From Petunia secreta (lineage: Eukaryota; Streptophyta; Magnoliopsida; Solanales; Solanaceae), in assembly GCA_029990175.1 (NCBI GenBank), contig JARKIP010000048.1, positions 26,560,001 through 26,624,000 on the forward strand: DNA of 64,000 bases, read 5' to 3'. This document shows, piece by piece, positions 33,464-44,291 of the stretch. Within the stretch, counting starts at the first letter, position 1. Every line of letters starts with the position of its first letter. The notes under the pieces are model-generated. The model saw nothing but the letters and a program-made list of their open reading frames with translations. It was not told the DNA's origin and did no database searches. The translations under genes and the position numbers were made by a program.

Positions 33464-35908
33464 TGGCACGACCTAGAATCCGGTTAGGTCGTGCTGGCAC
33501 CCGACATCCTCCCCTAGACCCGTCGGGCGAACCCTTACCAACTAAATTAGGTAAATGAATATAACAATTCATAAATAAGGACAAGACTTAAATCAAAAAA
33601 CTAAAGACATACTGATACCTCTAAGCTGTACAAAAGAAATTACAGCTGACTGCCCAACATACTAGGTTTAGGGCTATCCAGACTAGACATCTAAGAGTAC
33701 AGAAAAAGAGAAATACCTCCTGAAGAGAGCAAAATGCAACTGAAATAATAAATATAAAACTGGTGGCCATCGGGAATAAAAGTTGGCTCACCCTGACAGC
33801 TGAAGTCGTCTTCGCTCCTTCACAACGTGGCGAACTCAATCCTGGAGCGAACCTGCCGAAACGAAATATATAGACAAAAACAAACAACAAACAAGGGTGA
33901 GTCAAAAGGATTCAATAAGTGGGGCAGACTAGCCACCTCAAAGAATAGGATAGCTAGCCTGGGAGAAGAAACAGATAAACCAAATTCCTTTTATTTAAAT
34001 TATAAAAAGGCAGAGCCAAGAAACAACCAGAAACACATAAGAAACTTCTAAACTCAACCAAGGGTGCGTGCCAGAACATATCAACAAATAAGCAATGCAC
34101 ATATAAGCAGAACGGTAGTCATGTACCGCAAGTCTACACAATGGTATGAATTGAAATGAAATGAAATGAAGTGAGATGAAATGAAATATGATGCAAAGGG
34201 TCACATGTGCAAAATGAATGAAGCGGAATCCTCCTGCTCCAAGGACAGAATCCTCCTACCCTCAATATGATGCAATGGAGCGGAATCCTCCTGCTCCGAG
34301 GGCGGAATCCTCCTACCCTCAATATGATGCAATTGAGCGGAATCCTCCTGCTCTGAGGGCGGAATCCTCCTACCTCAATATGATGCAATTGAGCGGAATC
34401 CTCCTGCTCCGAGGGCGGAATCCTCCTACCCTCAATACGATGCAATGGAGCGGAATCCTCCTGCTCCGATGGTGGAATCCTCCTACCCTCAATATGATGA
34501 AATGCATAACCAGAAAACATAATACATACGAATACGGTATGATGCAATAATAATCCTTCACCGGCGCGGGACTCTCATCGACTGCTGGGAAGTATATATC
34601 AACTCACAGCCAGAGTACAATGCTCAGATCCTCAATGCAATACCAACAACAGGACATAACATATATTATACAATGTAAATTCAAAGCTAAGGCATAATGA
34701 GTACGCCTATCGACAGCTACACACGTAAGGAACATGTGGTAAAAAATCCACGAGGCCAGATGCCTCCAAAGAAATGGATATAAACATTTACCTTGTTACA
34801 AAGTTAGCACAATTACTCAACAACCGCTTTGTCCTTTGAATTCATTGCCAAACGATCCCACTCTATTCAATAAGTAGAAAAATATATCAAATTAGGCTAA
34901 AGGCTTCATTCCTCACATCTTAGGGCAATCCAGGTAGGAACCTGATACCCTATTCGCATACGCAATACGCAGGCCAGGCCTATGTACAGGGTTTATGGTC
35001 ACATAACCAAACCCTAAATAAATTACATTTATAAGTTGCCTATAACTCCCTGAGTACGAATATATAATCAATTTCATTATCAGGGTCCGTTTGACCCTTT
35101 AAACTATTAATTGAACTTATTAAAATGATGTATAATATTCCAAGTTTTACCGTTAAAACATATTCAAACACACGTAATAAACTCAAATAATATATTAGGA
35201 TCATTAGCTGAATGTTCCAGGGTGAAAATTCTACTTTTCTCCGGCCCCTTTTCTCATTTTCTTGCATTTTTTCCATTTCTACGCCATTTTATTTTATGTT
35301 TCTGAAATCGTTTTTGTTACTGCTTCTGCTAAAAACTTAGCATATATGCACTTGCATATATGCCCACCGCCTAACTTTTTAAGTTTTTTTCCTTTTTTCT
35401 TTTTTTTTCTTTTTCTTTTAAAATTCGTTGTTACGGTAAAAATTAAAACGGTACCCTACGATATTCGAAATAATTCTAACTTTTGCATACAGGTTATACA
35501 AAATATATGTAACATACTCGCTAAGACGGATCTCAAATCGGACTCCCAAAACTCAATATGCCAATTAAATGGAAAAAGGTCAAATTATATAACTTTTGCA
35601 TTTTAGCGGAAACTAGCCGAACAACATCGAAATTCACTTTCGAAAGTTTACGAAAGTCACAATAAATCATACGAACCCAACGGCGCTTTCGAATTTTGAA
35701 TCAGAGCTCGTTCGCCAAAACCGAGCTCGAAAATCTCTTTTAATATTTATCGATAATAAAAACTGAAACCTTCTTCCGATGCTTACCAATCGAGGTCTGA
35801 TTTAGCTCAAATTTTACAGATAAGTCCCAATGGATATTACGAACATTTAGAATTATCGTCACGATAATCGGAGTCCTAACTTCCGAAACGACTAACGAGG
35901 TCGTTTCA
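33464..35908 (-). repeat. 5' LTR of the outer Tekay-like element
   Basis: 2445 bp, TGGCACGACC (one change from TGACACGACC) to GGTCGTTTCA. It has about five copies of the 57-bp unit (34218-34500) followed by a single copy of the 54-bp unit (about 34551-34605), which ties it to the other LTR subfamily. Confidence 0.9.
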
Positions 35909-38384
35909 CCACGGGGACATGACTGACTACAAAGGCTCCACTTGGTAATGAAGCATCCGAGCATGGTGTTGACTCACATGTTTTAATAAAGGCTTTGGCA
36001 TTCGTTCCTATTTTCAGTAAAAAATACCTCGCTCTAGGAAGTGTCTGAGCAAGTGACATGCATCCGAAATGGTTTCCGTGCTCCCCTTCGTGCACCTCTT
36101 TCATGACACTCTGAATCTGCCCCGGACCCAAACATTTTGCCAATGGGCCATTACGCAAATTTCTATTAAGTTCCAATTATATTAATCAATACCGGGTTTC
36201 TTGAATTCTGAGCTTCGACGCCTCTTTTTTATCTTCGGGCAAGGTTCCCGACTCCATATATGAACTAAAATTAGCGCACCATTCCCAAGTGAGATGCACT
36301 GAGTTTACATCATTCCTTACACGATCAATCGCAGAATTGAAGAAGTAAATTACTGAACATTCTCCAAACTCCATGATCTCAGCAGCGGACCCTAAGTTGG
36401 CCAAAGCATCCGCTTCTCCATTCTTTTCTCATGGAATTTGCTCGACCTTTCACTCTTGGAACTGAGTCAATGTTGTTTTCACCTTACCAAGAAGTTGTTG
36501 CATCCGGCGTTAGGGAGCCGTGAAGTCCCCAAGTATCTGATTTACTACCAACTGAGAGTTGCTTTTGAATTCAACTTTTTCCATTCCCAACTCTTTAGCT
36601 AGCTCCAGACCCATGATCACGGCTTCATACTCGACTTCATCTTTTGTGATAGAATGAAGTTTTATATAGTGTCGGATCATCTCACTTATTGGAGCTACTA
36701 AAATTAACCCGAGTCCGAACGCCTTAACATTTGAGGCTCCATCCGTATAAAGTGTCCAGACTATAGAAATCGGCCTTTAGCTAACATTTATTCTTTTTCA
36801 GCTTTTAAAAGTATCTTAGCACGGAAGCCCACTGTAAAATCAGGCAATACTTGAAATTTAATAGTTGTGCGAGGTTGATATGTAATAGCGTACTCACTTA
36901 GCTCAACAGCCCATTTTTCCAACCTTCAGAAAAGCTCTGGCTTATGAAATATAACTCTCAATGGGAAAGTTGTAACAACAGCTATGGGATGACATTCGAA
37001 ACAGAGCTGTATCTTTCATGCGGCAACAATTAGGGAAAGTGCTAATTTCTCCAAGTGTGAATACCTAGTCTCAGCATCAAGTAGTTACTCACATAGTAAA
37101 TTCAATACTGCTTCCCTTCTTCTTCTCTGACTTGTACAACACTTACCGCCACTTCTGAGACGATTAGACAAATCAATAGCATCTCTATGTCCTTTGGTTT
37201 TACGAGCAGCGAAGCATTTGTCAACTAATGCTTTAAATCTCTCAATGCTTGTTGATATTCTGGCGTCCATTCAAAACCTGTATTCTTCTTTGAGACCGAG
37301 AAAAACTTATGACACTGCTCTGACAACCTCGATATAAATATGCTCAAAGCCACCACACGGCCAGTCAAATGTTGCACCTCTTTGTTCCCGTAAGTACATC
37401 TGTTATTTATTCGATTTCTCTTATCCTATTCCGAATTTGCGTCTATCCCTCTTTCAGATGCTATGAATCCTAAAAACTTACCAGATCCCACTCTAAAGGT
37501 GCTTTTCTCCGGGTTTAACTTCATGTTATATTGTTGGAGTACCGCAAACGTTTCCCTACGATGATTCAAAAATTCTCTGGCTTGTACCAATTTAACTAAC
37601 ATATCGCCAATTTATACTTCCATTGACTTCTAGATATACTCTTTGGTTTGTACCGATTGAACATTTGGCTCACCAACCTTTGATACGTCGCACCCATATT
37701 TTTTAGACCGAATGGCAGCACTTTGTGACAAAACGATCCTCAGTCTATGATAAGGAGGTCTTTTCTTGATCTTTAGACTCCATAAAAATTTGATAACCAG
37801 AGTAGGCATCTAAAAAACTCAACGATTCATGTCCAGCCATAGAATCAATCAGTCTATCAGTGTGTGGCAAAGGAAACGAATCCTTCGGGGAAGATTTATT
37901 CAGATGCGTGTAGTCTATACACATCTGTCACTTCTCGTTCTTTTTCGACACAACGACTGCGTTAGCAATCCAATCCATATACTTCACCTCTCGGATGAAG
38001 CCATTCCCGAGAAACTTCGCTACCTCCCCGTCTATTACCGTTTTCTTGATCCCAGCATTTGACCTCTTTTTTTTTCTTTACTGTAGGGTAGTAACGATCC
38101 ACATTTAGTTTGGTGATCTCCAGGTCGATCTCATCCATCTCTGTATGGGACCAAGCAAAAAATCCTGTTTGAACTTTAGAAACTCAACAATTCTTCCCGG
38201 AGATTTGGGGTCCAACTCAGAACCAACAAATCTTCCTCTCAAGAAACTCCTTGAATAGTACAACTGAATCTACCTCTTCCGTTGTTGAATCCTCAACCTT
38301 TCGGAGCCAGTTCGCTCAAATATGACTTTCCAAGCTAGTTCGCTCAAAGATCCCAAGCACTGTGATTGCTATTGGGATGGTCTT
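35909..38384 (-). pseudogene. Tat-lineage pol of the host element: RT, RNase H, integrase zinc-finger
   Basis: Minus strand, 5' to 3'. RT start with ITKLNVD (about 38100), then FIREVKYMDWIANAVVVSKK (about 37946-38000), a QMCIDYTHLNKSSPKDSFPLPH segment (37868-37935) and SFLDAYSGYQIF (about 37785-37830). RNase H with KDEVEYEAVIMGLELAKELG (36580-36640). The spacer with ANLGSAAE (36375-36402) and SVHLTWEW (36285-36310). Then the integrase finger with GPLAKCLGPG and HEGEHGNH (36080-36150). It stops at 35909, where the Tekay-like element is inserted, and restarts at 18709. The YxDD box of RT is not readable and many stops and frameshifts occur. The right end at 38384 abuts a solo LTR. Confidence 0.88.
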
Positions 38385-38727
38385 TGTTGACACCCAATTT
38401 TGTCCCTCCTTTTTCTATAATTGGCTATAATTTAACTTAAGGATGCAATTTGACCGTTTGTGCATAATTTTCATTAAAAGACATGCATTTACGTGTGTTA
38501 TTTTTTACTTATCTATTATATATTTAAATGTGGCTATATTACGTATTTTTTGCATCATTTAAGCTATTTTTCAAAATATAGTTATTTGTGCAATTTTAGT
38601 GCATTTATAGCATTTAATAAACAATTACGGCTTTAATAAATATTTGTGGCTATATATATTTAATTAGTTTAATTTGTATTCCAATTTCTTTAATGTGTGC
38701 ATTTTACGTGAGTTATCCCCTATTTAT

Positions 38728-38729
<2 letters not shown>

Positions 38730-38799
<70 letters not shown>
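38730..38799. repeat. (AT)n microsatellite
   Basis: About 34 uninterrupted AT dinucleotides within the solo LTR. Confidence 0.95.
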
Positions 38800-38801
<2 letters not shown>

Positions 38802-40679
38802 GTGATTATATTACGTAATTACATCGCTTAGGCTATGTGTTACAAATATGTGCCAATTTGAGTTCATTGGTACAAATTGCTACATTTGTTAATTGTGTGT
38901 GACTATTTGTAATTAAATATTTTAATTTGACCACAATTATTTTATATGCGCATTTCCTCACTTTTATACGTAATATATATTATTTATAATTTTTTATTTA
39001 CTGAGCACCTTTAAGTTAATTTTTAGTCTAATTAAATATTTCACTCCTAAATCCATTTTTGCAATTCCTATAATTATCTGTCATATTGAACCTGGGCAAG
39101 TTTCTTAACCAAATATATTTCTTATATAGATTTTCACTTTTTTGTTCCATTTATAAAAAAAATCTCCAAAATCACTCCATTTTCCCATTTTCAATATTCA
39201 TATTTGAATTCTTTTAAATTGTTACCAATATTTTATTCCATCTTAAACCTAGACAATGAAGGGTCCAAGTACATCCTTTACATATCTCTTTTCCTTAAAC
39301 CAGTACAAGTTCATCACTCCCTAATCTCTTGTAATCTCCCAAAATCTCTCCCTAATCTTCCTTATATCTTTTTCCAATCTCCTTCCTAAATTCCACACCC
39401 AAATTTCCCTAATCTCTCTAAATCACCAACGGCTCCTTTATTGATAAATATACTGACACAACACTCTCTCCTATATCAACATTAGCATATACTTGCACAT
39501 AGACACTACACATAGAACTACCCCCCCCCCCCCTTTCACTTTATCATCAACACCAGTACACACAAACCACCGTACACCCCCTCCTTCCTCTTAAATACAT
39601 CTCCTTATTTAGTACCCTGATCCCACCCACAAATACATCAGTTACACCATCAATATACACAATACACACACAAACAGATCCAAAATAGATACATACGCTC
39701 ACCCCCTCATTTTCTTCTTCACACACATACACCTACGCACACCCATTCACATCCACCAATAGATCGAAACAAGGGAGGGATATACATACACACAAACTGA
39801 AACAGAGGAAGGGGTTAGGGGAGATCGAGGCAGGGAGATGACACCACCACCGGAGCTCTAACCGGAGAAGCTCATCGCCGGTGACCTTTGCCCTGTCGCC
39901 GTTCTTATCAACGAATCGAACTAGAAAAATAGAGCAGGGAGTGGTAGCGACGCCGTTGTTAACGCGTTGTCGCTCCTCTCTCACTCCTCCAACTTGCTGT
40001 TTATTTCGCTCACTGGAATCGGACCTGGGTTTTGGTATTGACTAATGATATTCCTGTGTTTGACTGGTGCATATCGTTTGGCTTTGACTATATTTTTACT
40101 GTTGGTTTCGTGTTCGAAATTGTTCTCTTTACTGATTGATGCGTATAGCTTTGCCTATTGTTTCTTATTGTTTATTCTGCTTAGTCTTATTGCCTTGGTT
40201 TCGATTATTGTGGTTGAATATCAACTGGGTCCCACTTTTTTTTATGACCTAGTCTTGACTTTTGGCTATTACTGATCATTTTGTTGAGAATTTTGCAGTA
40301 CTGATTGACGCTGTTGCACTTGTGTTTTGGCATAGATCTGGACAGTTATTATTGATAAAAAAAATGGCATATGAAAATATACATTTATGTGAAGCTTACG
40401 CACTAATTTGAACAGGATACTACACCATAAAGGTCAACGACGTTTGGAGGCCTAAACAGTCCTGTTGCGTACTTGCTACCCCACGTCCCTAAAAACAAAT
40501 AGGCGATGATGACATGTATGAGCTTTATTTCAAAACAAGTCGACAATGGAGTGGTGGGATCGGTGCTTGGCATGGCAACCGGAAGGCCCCCGTATTTGCA
40601 GTCGTACCGACGTCCCTAACGTCTGCCCGATCCATACAAACTTGAGCCTACCCTTTTATAAAAATCTATTTTTCCTTCT

Positions 40680-41030
40680 ATTTTATTCTATTATTATTAT
40701 TATTACTATTATTTTATATCATCATTATTATTGCAATTATTAATATTATAATATTATTCATACTATTATTACTATTACTAATATTATTATTAATTACAAT
40801 ACTAACTCATTTTCTTTATATTTCTGTGAGGTAAATTTGGACAGAAGACGGTCTATTTTTTTAAGGAAAAAATTAGAAGATAAAAACAATTATCAGAAAA
40901 GAACCTTTTGTTATTACCATGAATATTATTGTTATTATTATTGCTATCACTAATATTTTTATTATTCTTATTATTACTATTTATTACTATTATCATTACT
41001 AACATTTTATTATCATTACTAACATTTTTA

Positions 41031-41111
<81 letters not shown>

Positions 41112-41261
41112 TTGTTGTTGTTGTTGCTGCTGCTGCTGCTGCTATTGCTAACATTCTCACTATTATCGCTATTATTTTTGTTCCTATTATTATTGCTATT
41201 ATCACTAACATTTTATTTTTATTATTATTATTAGTATTATTATTATCATTATTATCACTAA

Positions 41262-41300
<39 letters not shown>

Positions 41301-41332
41301 CATCATTATTATTATTACCATTATTATTAATT
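40680..41332. repeat. (ATT/TTA)n microsatellite block
   Basis: About 650 bp of trinucleotide-like sequence. Pure (ATT)n at 41033-41110 passes into (GTT)n and then (GCT)n (41111-41142). A second ATT block is at 41215-41332. It generates artificial poly-Leu and poly-Asn reading frames. Confidence 0.95.
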
Positions 41333-41782
41333 GTTGCGTTAACTCCTTTTCGTATTTGTTGCGAGGTACCTTTGGAAGAAGCCAATTAGTGAATTTAAAC
41401 CTTTTTATTTAATCTTAATTATCATATGCATATTATCGTAAATTATTTAATGATTTGTCTATTTTAGTTAGTTATCTTATTTGCTAGTAATTGCTTAGGA
41501 TCCCAATTATTTAGTCCGGCCGGTAATCATATTTGGTGGAGCTTGAGAGGTGCTTAACCCCTTCCTATCGGGTTAACTTGAACCCTTACCTAGAATTTCT
41601 GGTTCGTAGACTAAGTTTTGGAGTTAATTATAAAATTAGCAAGAAATAAAGTAGGTGCCCTAATAGGCCTAGTTAAAAAATATATTAGGTGGCGACTCCA
41701 ACTCTTTACCCGTGAGTTCCAATAAGTCGAGTCCTATTTCAAACTTTAACTGGTTCAGAAAAAAATAGGATGCGACAGTCTT

Positions 41783-44000
41783 GACTGGCCGACTCCGTTT
41801 TGTAGTGCTATTGAGTAACACTCCCGATCAATTCTTTGCTCTCCCCTGATACCTCTAACTCCTCACGGAATTGGAAACTCGACCACCTGATGAACAGTTG
41901 ATTGCACCACTTCCATGGCATGAATCCACAGATGCCCACGAATAGCATTATAAGCCATGTCTGAAGACATGACTTGAAAAAGGATCTCTTTTTGAACCAC
42001 TTCGACAAAAATGGTGAGTGTTATTTCACAACTCCATACAGAGTGATATTGACCAAGCTTCTGACTTCCACAAACACTTATTAGATATCCGAGTCATGGA
42101 TCCTCAACATTATTACCAGCAATTCATGATGTGGAAACATTTTTCCATCCACATCTTCTTCATTAAAGACAATTTCATCCTCGAAACGAACCATCACGAC
42201 TTCTCTTCTCGCGGGTCACAAACACCTTGAGATACTTTTTCGTCAAAGTGTAGGTGATACCGTTAATCTTTGACCCTCCGAAGATAACATTTATCGTTCT
42301 TTTGTGTGAAGAGAGCCTCGGTAGTTGTCCTCCATTTCGGTTCTTTCCAAATATTTGCTTCCTTTTGTCTGTCATCAACTCCTTCAATATACCCTACTTC
42401 AACAAGTTGGCCACTTCGTATTGTAAGGCCTTGTAATCCTCGATAATCCCCATAAAAATCACACCACAAGTTCTGTTCTCTTTTATTCGGGTCAATTCTC
42501 ATGTCTTTCACGAGCTTCACCATCTTGTCTCTCATTTCCTTCAAAACATTCACAGGCTCTACACCGGAGACATTTAAGTTGTATTCAAATATACATGGAA
42601 AAGTTGACTCTTTGGATGCCAACGACGGATTGGGAATATCCCTCAATACAGAACGTTTACGGTCCTTAGTATCTGGCCTGTGATTCATAGACCATCGAGA
42701 AAACTTGTACTACTCAAATCTAGCCTTCAAGTTTCTCTGCGGTGGTTAATTTTGCCATGAAGATTCAGAGTGGCTACTATATCCGATACTGCAATACACA
42801 TACATTTGCTTTTCATTCTCTACCCTGATTTTGGAGCTGCACCTGGTGCGTAGGTCATCCCACGTCGAAGACGGCCACTCACGTAAGTAATTTTTCAATC
42901 TATTGCAAGCATCCGAACTATTTTAACTCAAGTTGTTGGTGAACGCCATGATTGCTAAATCGTCCTCCACCACTGACATAAGTATCATCTCTTTTTGGAA
43001 CTGATCCATGAATTATATGAGGGGCTCATTCAATCTTTGCTTAACTTCAAATATGTCTTCCTTCCTCTTCAGAATCTTTTGAACCCTCGTGTGAGCTTTA
43101 ATGAACAAATTTTCCATCTCATCAAACTACCCGATATACTTCTCGGGTAAGTGAATGTACCACGTTAGAGCTCCCTTTTTTGACGTCTCTCCAAACTTCA
43201 TCAGCAACACTGACTCAAGCTCTAGATCTCATCAAATCGTTCCTTTTTACCATCGCAATATACTCAGTAATGTGATCAGAATAATCCGGTTCCTTCATAC
43301 TTTTTCAGTATCGACAACTTCAGTTTCATAGGTATAGCTGCCGGAGCAGCTTCAGGCTTAATGTCTTATCGCTGGCATTTCTTGATATCTATCGTCGTGA
43401 TAGATTTTGGAGCCCTTTCATTTGCTCCAGTTTTTTTTCAAACTTGGCTTCAAATTACTTCTTCCATTTTTCTAGTGGGTTCACAGGTACGCTCTACGGA
43501 ATCATTCCAATAGTCTTGGCCACAACAGTTATTGTTCCTGACCCCTGAAACTGGTTCCAACCAGAGGTCCCCTTATCTTGGAGTCCTGAGGAATCAAAGT
43601 CGGAATGCCTCCAGCAGGAACCACGAGTGGTACAACTGAAGCTCGAATCTTTCGAATAGCACATGCAATCTGTTGCTCATTAGTTCATTCACCTTCGCTT
43701 GGTCAACAAAGAACTTCTTTTGAAACTTTATACATCTACCTTGTTCCGCCAAAGCGTGGCGTTGCTGAGTTACGAAATCTTTAAGGAAAAAATGTCAGGA
43801 GCTAGATCTCATTTCATCTACACCTTTTCAACTTTTTTGTCCTCTGGAGTGTGAATTCTCTCTAAAACACTTCGGTAGCTGACGTTGATCAATGGGATTA
43901 TGGTGAGCAGATTGTGAATCATCCGCGACCCTGTCACCAACCCCTGGATTGGCCACATGAGTACGAGTTCCTTCGAGAAGTTGGGTTTCTTCAACCATCT
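41783..44000 (-). pseudogene. Tat-lineage gag-protease of the host element
   Basis: Read on the minus strand. The likely gag start is near 44000 (MVEETQLLEGT), followed by a Gln/Glu-rich N-terminus and gag core pieces (YLRERPSSTWDDL near 42880). An open stretch 42263-42688 has the knuckle-to-protease linker with MRIDPNKREQNLWCDFYGDY and NDKCYLRRVKD. Then comes the protease region with PHHELLVIML (about 42110-42145) and the distal VMSSDMAYNAI segment (41940-41975) followed by VHQVVEFP (41868-41893). It runs directly into the solo LTR at 41777 and resumes as RT at 38384. Many stops and frameshifts. Gag would form the particle and protease process it; this copy is inactive. The zinc knuckle is degenerate. 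Confidence 0.82.
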
Positions 44001-44291
44001 CTCACATAGAGATAAAGTAAATGAAAACGAAAGAAGATATCATAGACATTGGAATAACACGATTTCTTGAGCCCCACGGTGGTTGCCTAAATTTGAATGC
44101 TTAGACTAACAATACAAATTTATGAGGTTACAAACAATCAATTATATCGAGATCAATGGATAATTAATATGAGGTTGAACGTAAATAATGATTAATCAAC
44201 AAGCAATGACAAGGTAAAAGGGATCTTTATTACTTTTACTATAAGAAGTGGGCAATTGATAGAGTTTCGGTAATATATATTTGATGACATT
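44001..44291 (-). other. leader region of the host Tat element
   Basis: Non-coding. It contains AACCACCGTGGGGCTC on the minus strand (44072-44087), a motif usual in Tat leaders. No primer-binding site is seen at 44291, where the next LTR begins. The leader is therefore cut short, or the junction is secondary. Confidence 0.45.

Larger units (their letters stand above)
18710..35908 (-). mobile_element. Tekay-like Ty3/gypsy element without pol (outer copy), carrying a copy of its own family
   Basis: Minus-strand element: 5' LTR 33464-35908, tRNA-Met-type primer site 33449-33461, gag remnants about 32070-33300, 3' internal region 21081-24101, purine tract 21081-21093 and 3' LTR 18710-21080. The target duplication is CCATG (18705-18709) and CCACG (35909-35913), with one mismatch as expected for an older insertion. 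The inner element 24107-32056 interrupts it. LTRs are 2371 and 2445 bp, differing mainly in the copy number of a 57-bp minisatellite. LTR termini and the tRNA-Met primer site suggest the Tekay/Del branch of chromoviruses. No RT is visible in this family copy. The only pol sequence is an antisense chimeric fragment at 21450-22410. Confidence 0.86.
38385..41777 (+). mobile_element. Tat-type solo LTR (3393 bp), second family
   Basis: Starts TGTTGACACCCAATTTTG and ends AGGATGCGACA, flanked by GTCTT (38380-38384 and 41778-41782). The host Tat pol/protease continues on both sides. There is no internal region. The inside is non-coding and rich in simple repeats: (AT)n 38730-38799, a C13 run 39521-39533 and a large (ATT/TTA)n block about 40680-41332. 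The 3' part contains GGTGGCGACTCCAA (about 41689-41702), common in Tat-type LTRs. Confidence 0.9.

Noticed and set aside
40929..41385. Poly-leucine plus-strand and poly-asparagine minus-strand proteins
   Set aside because: Translation of the ATT-type microsatellite.
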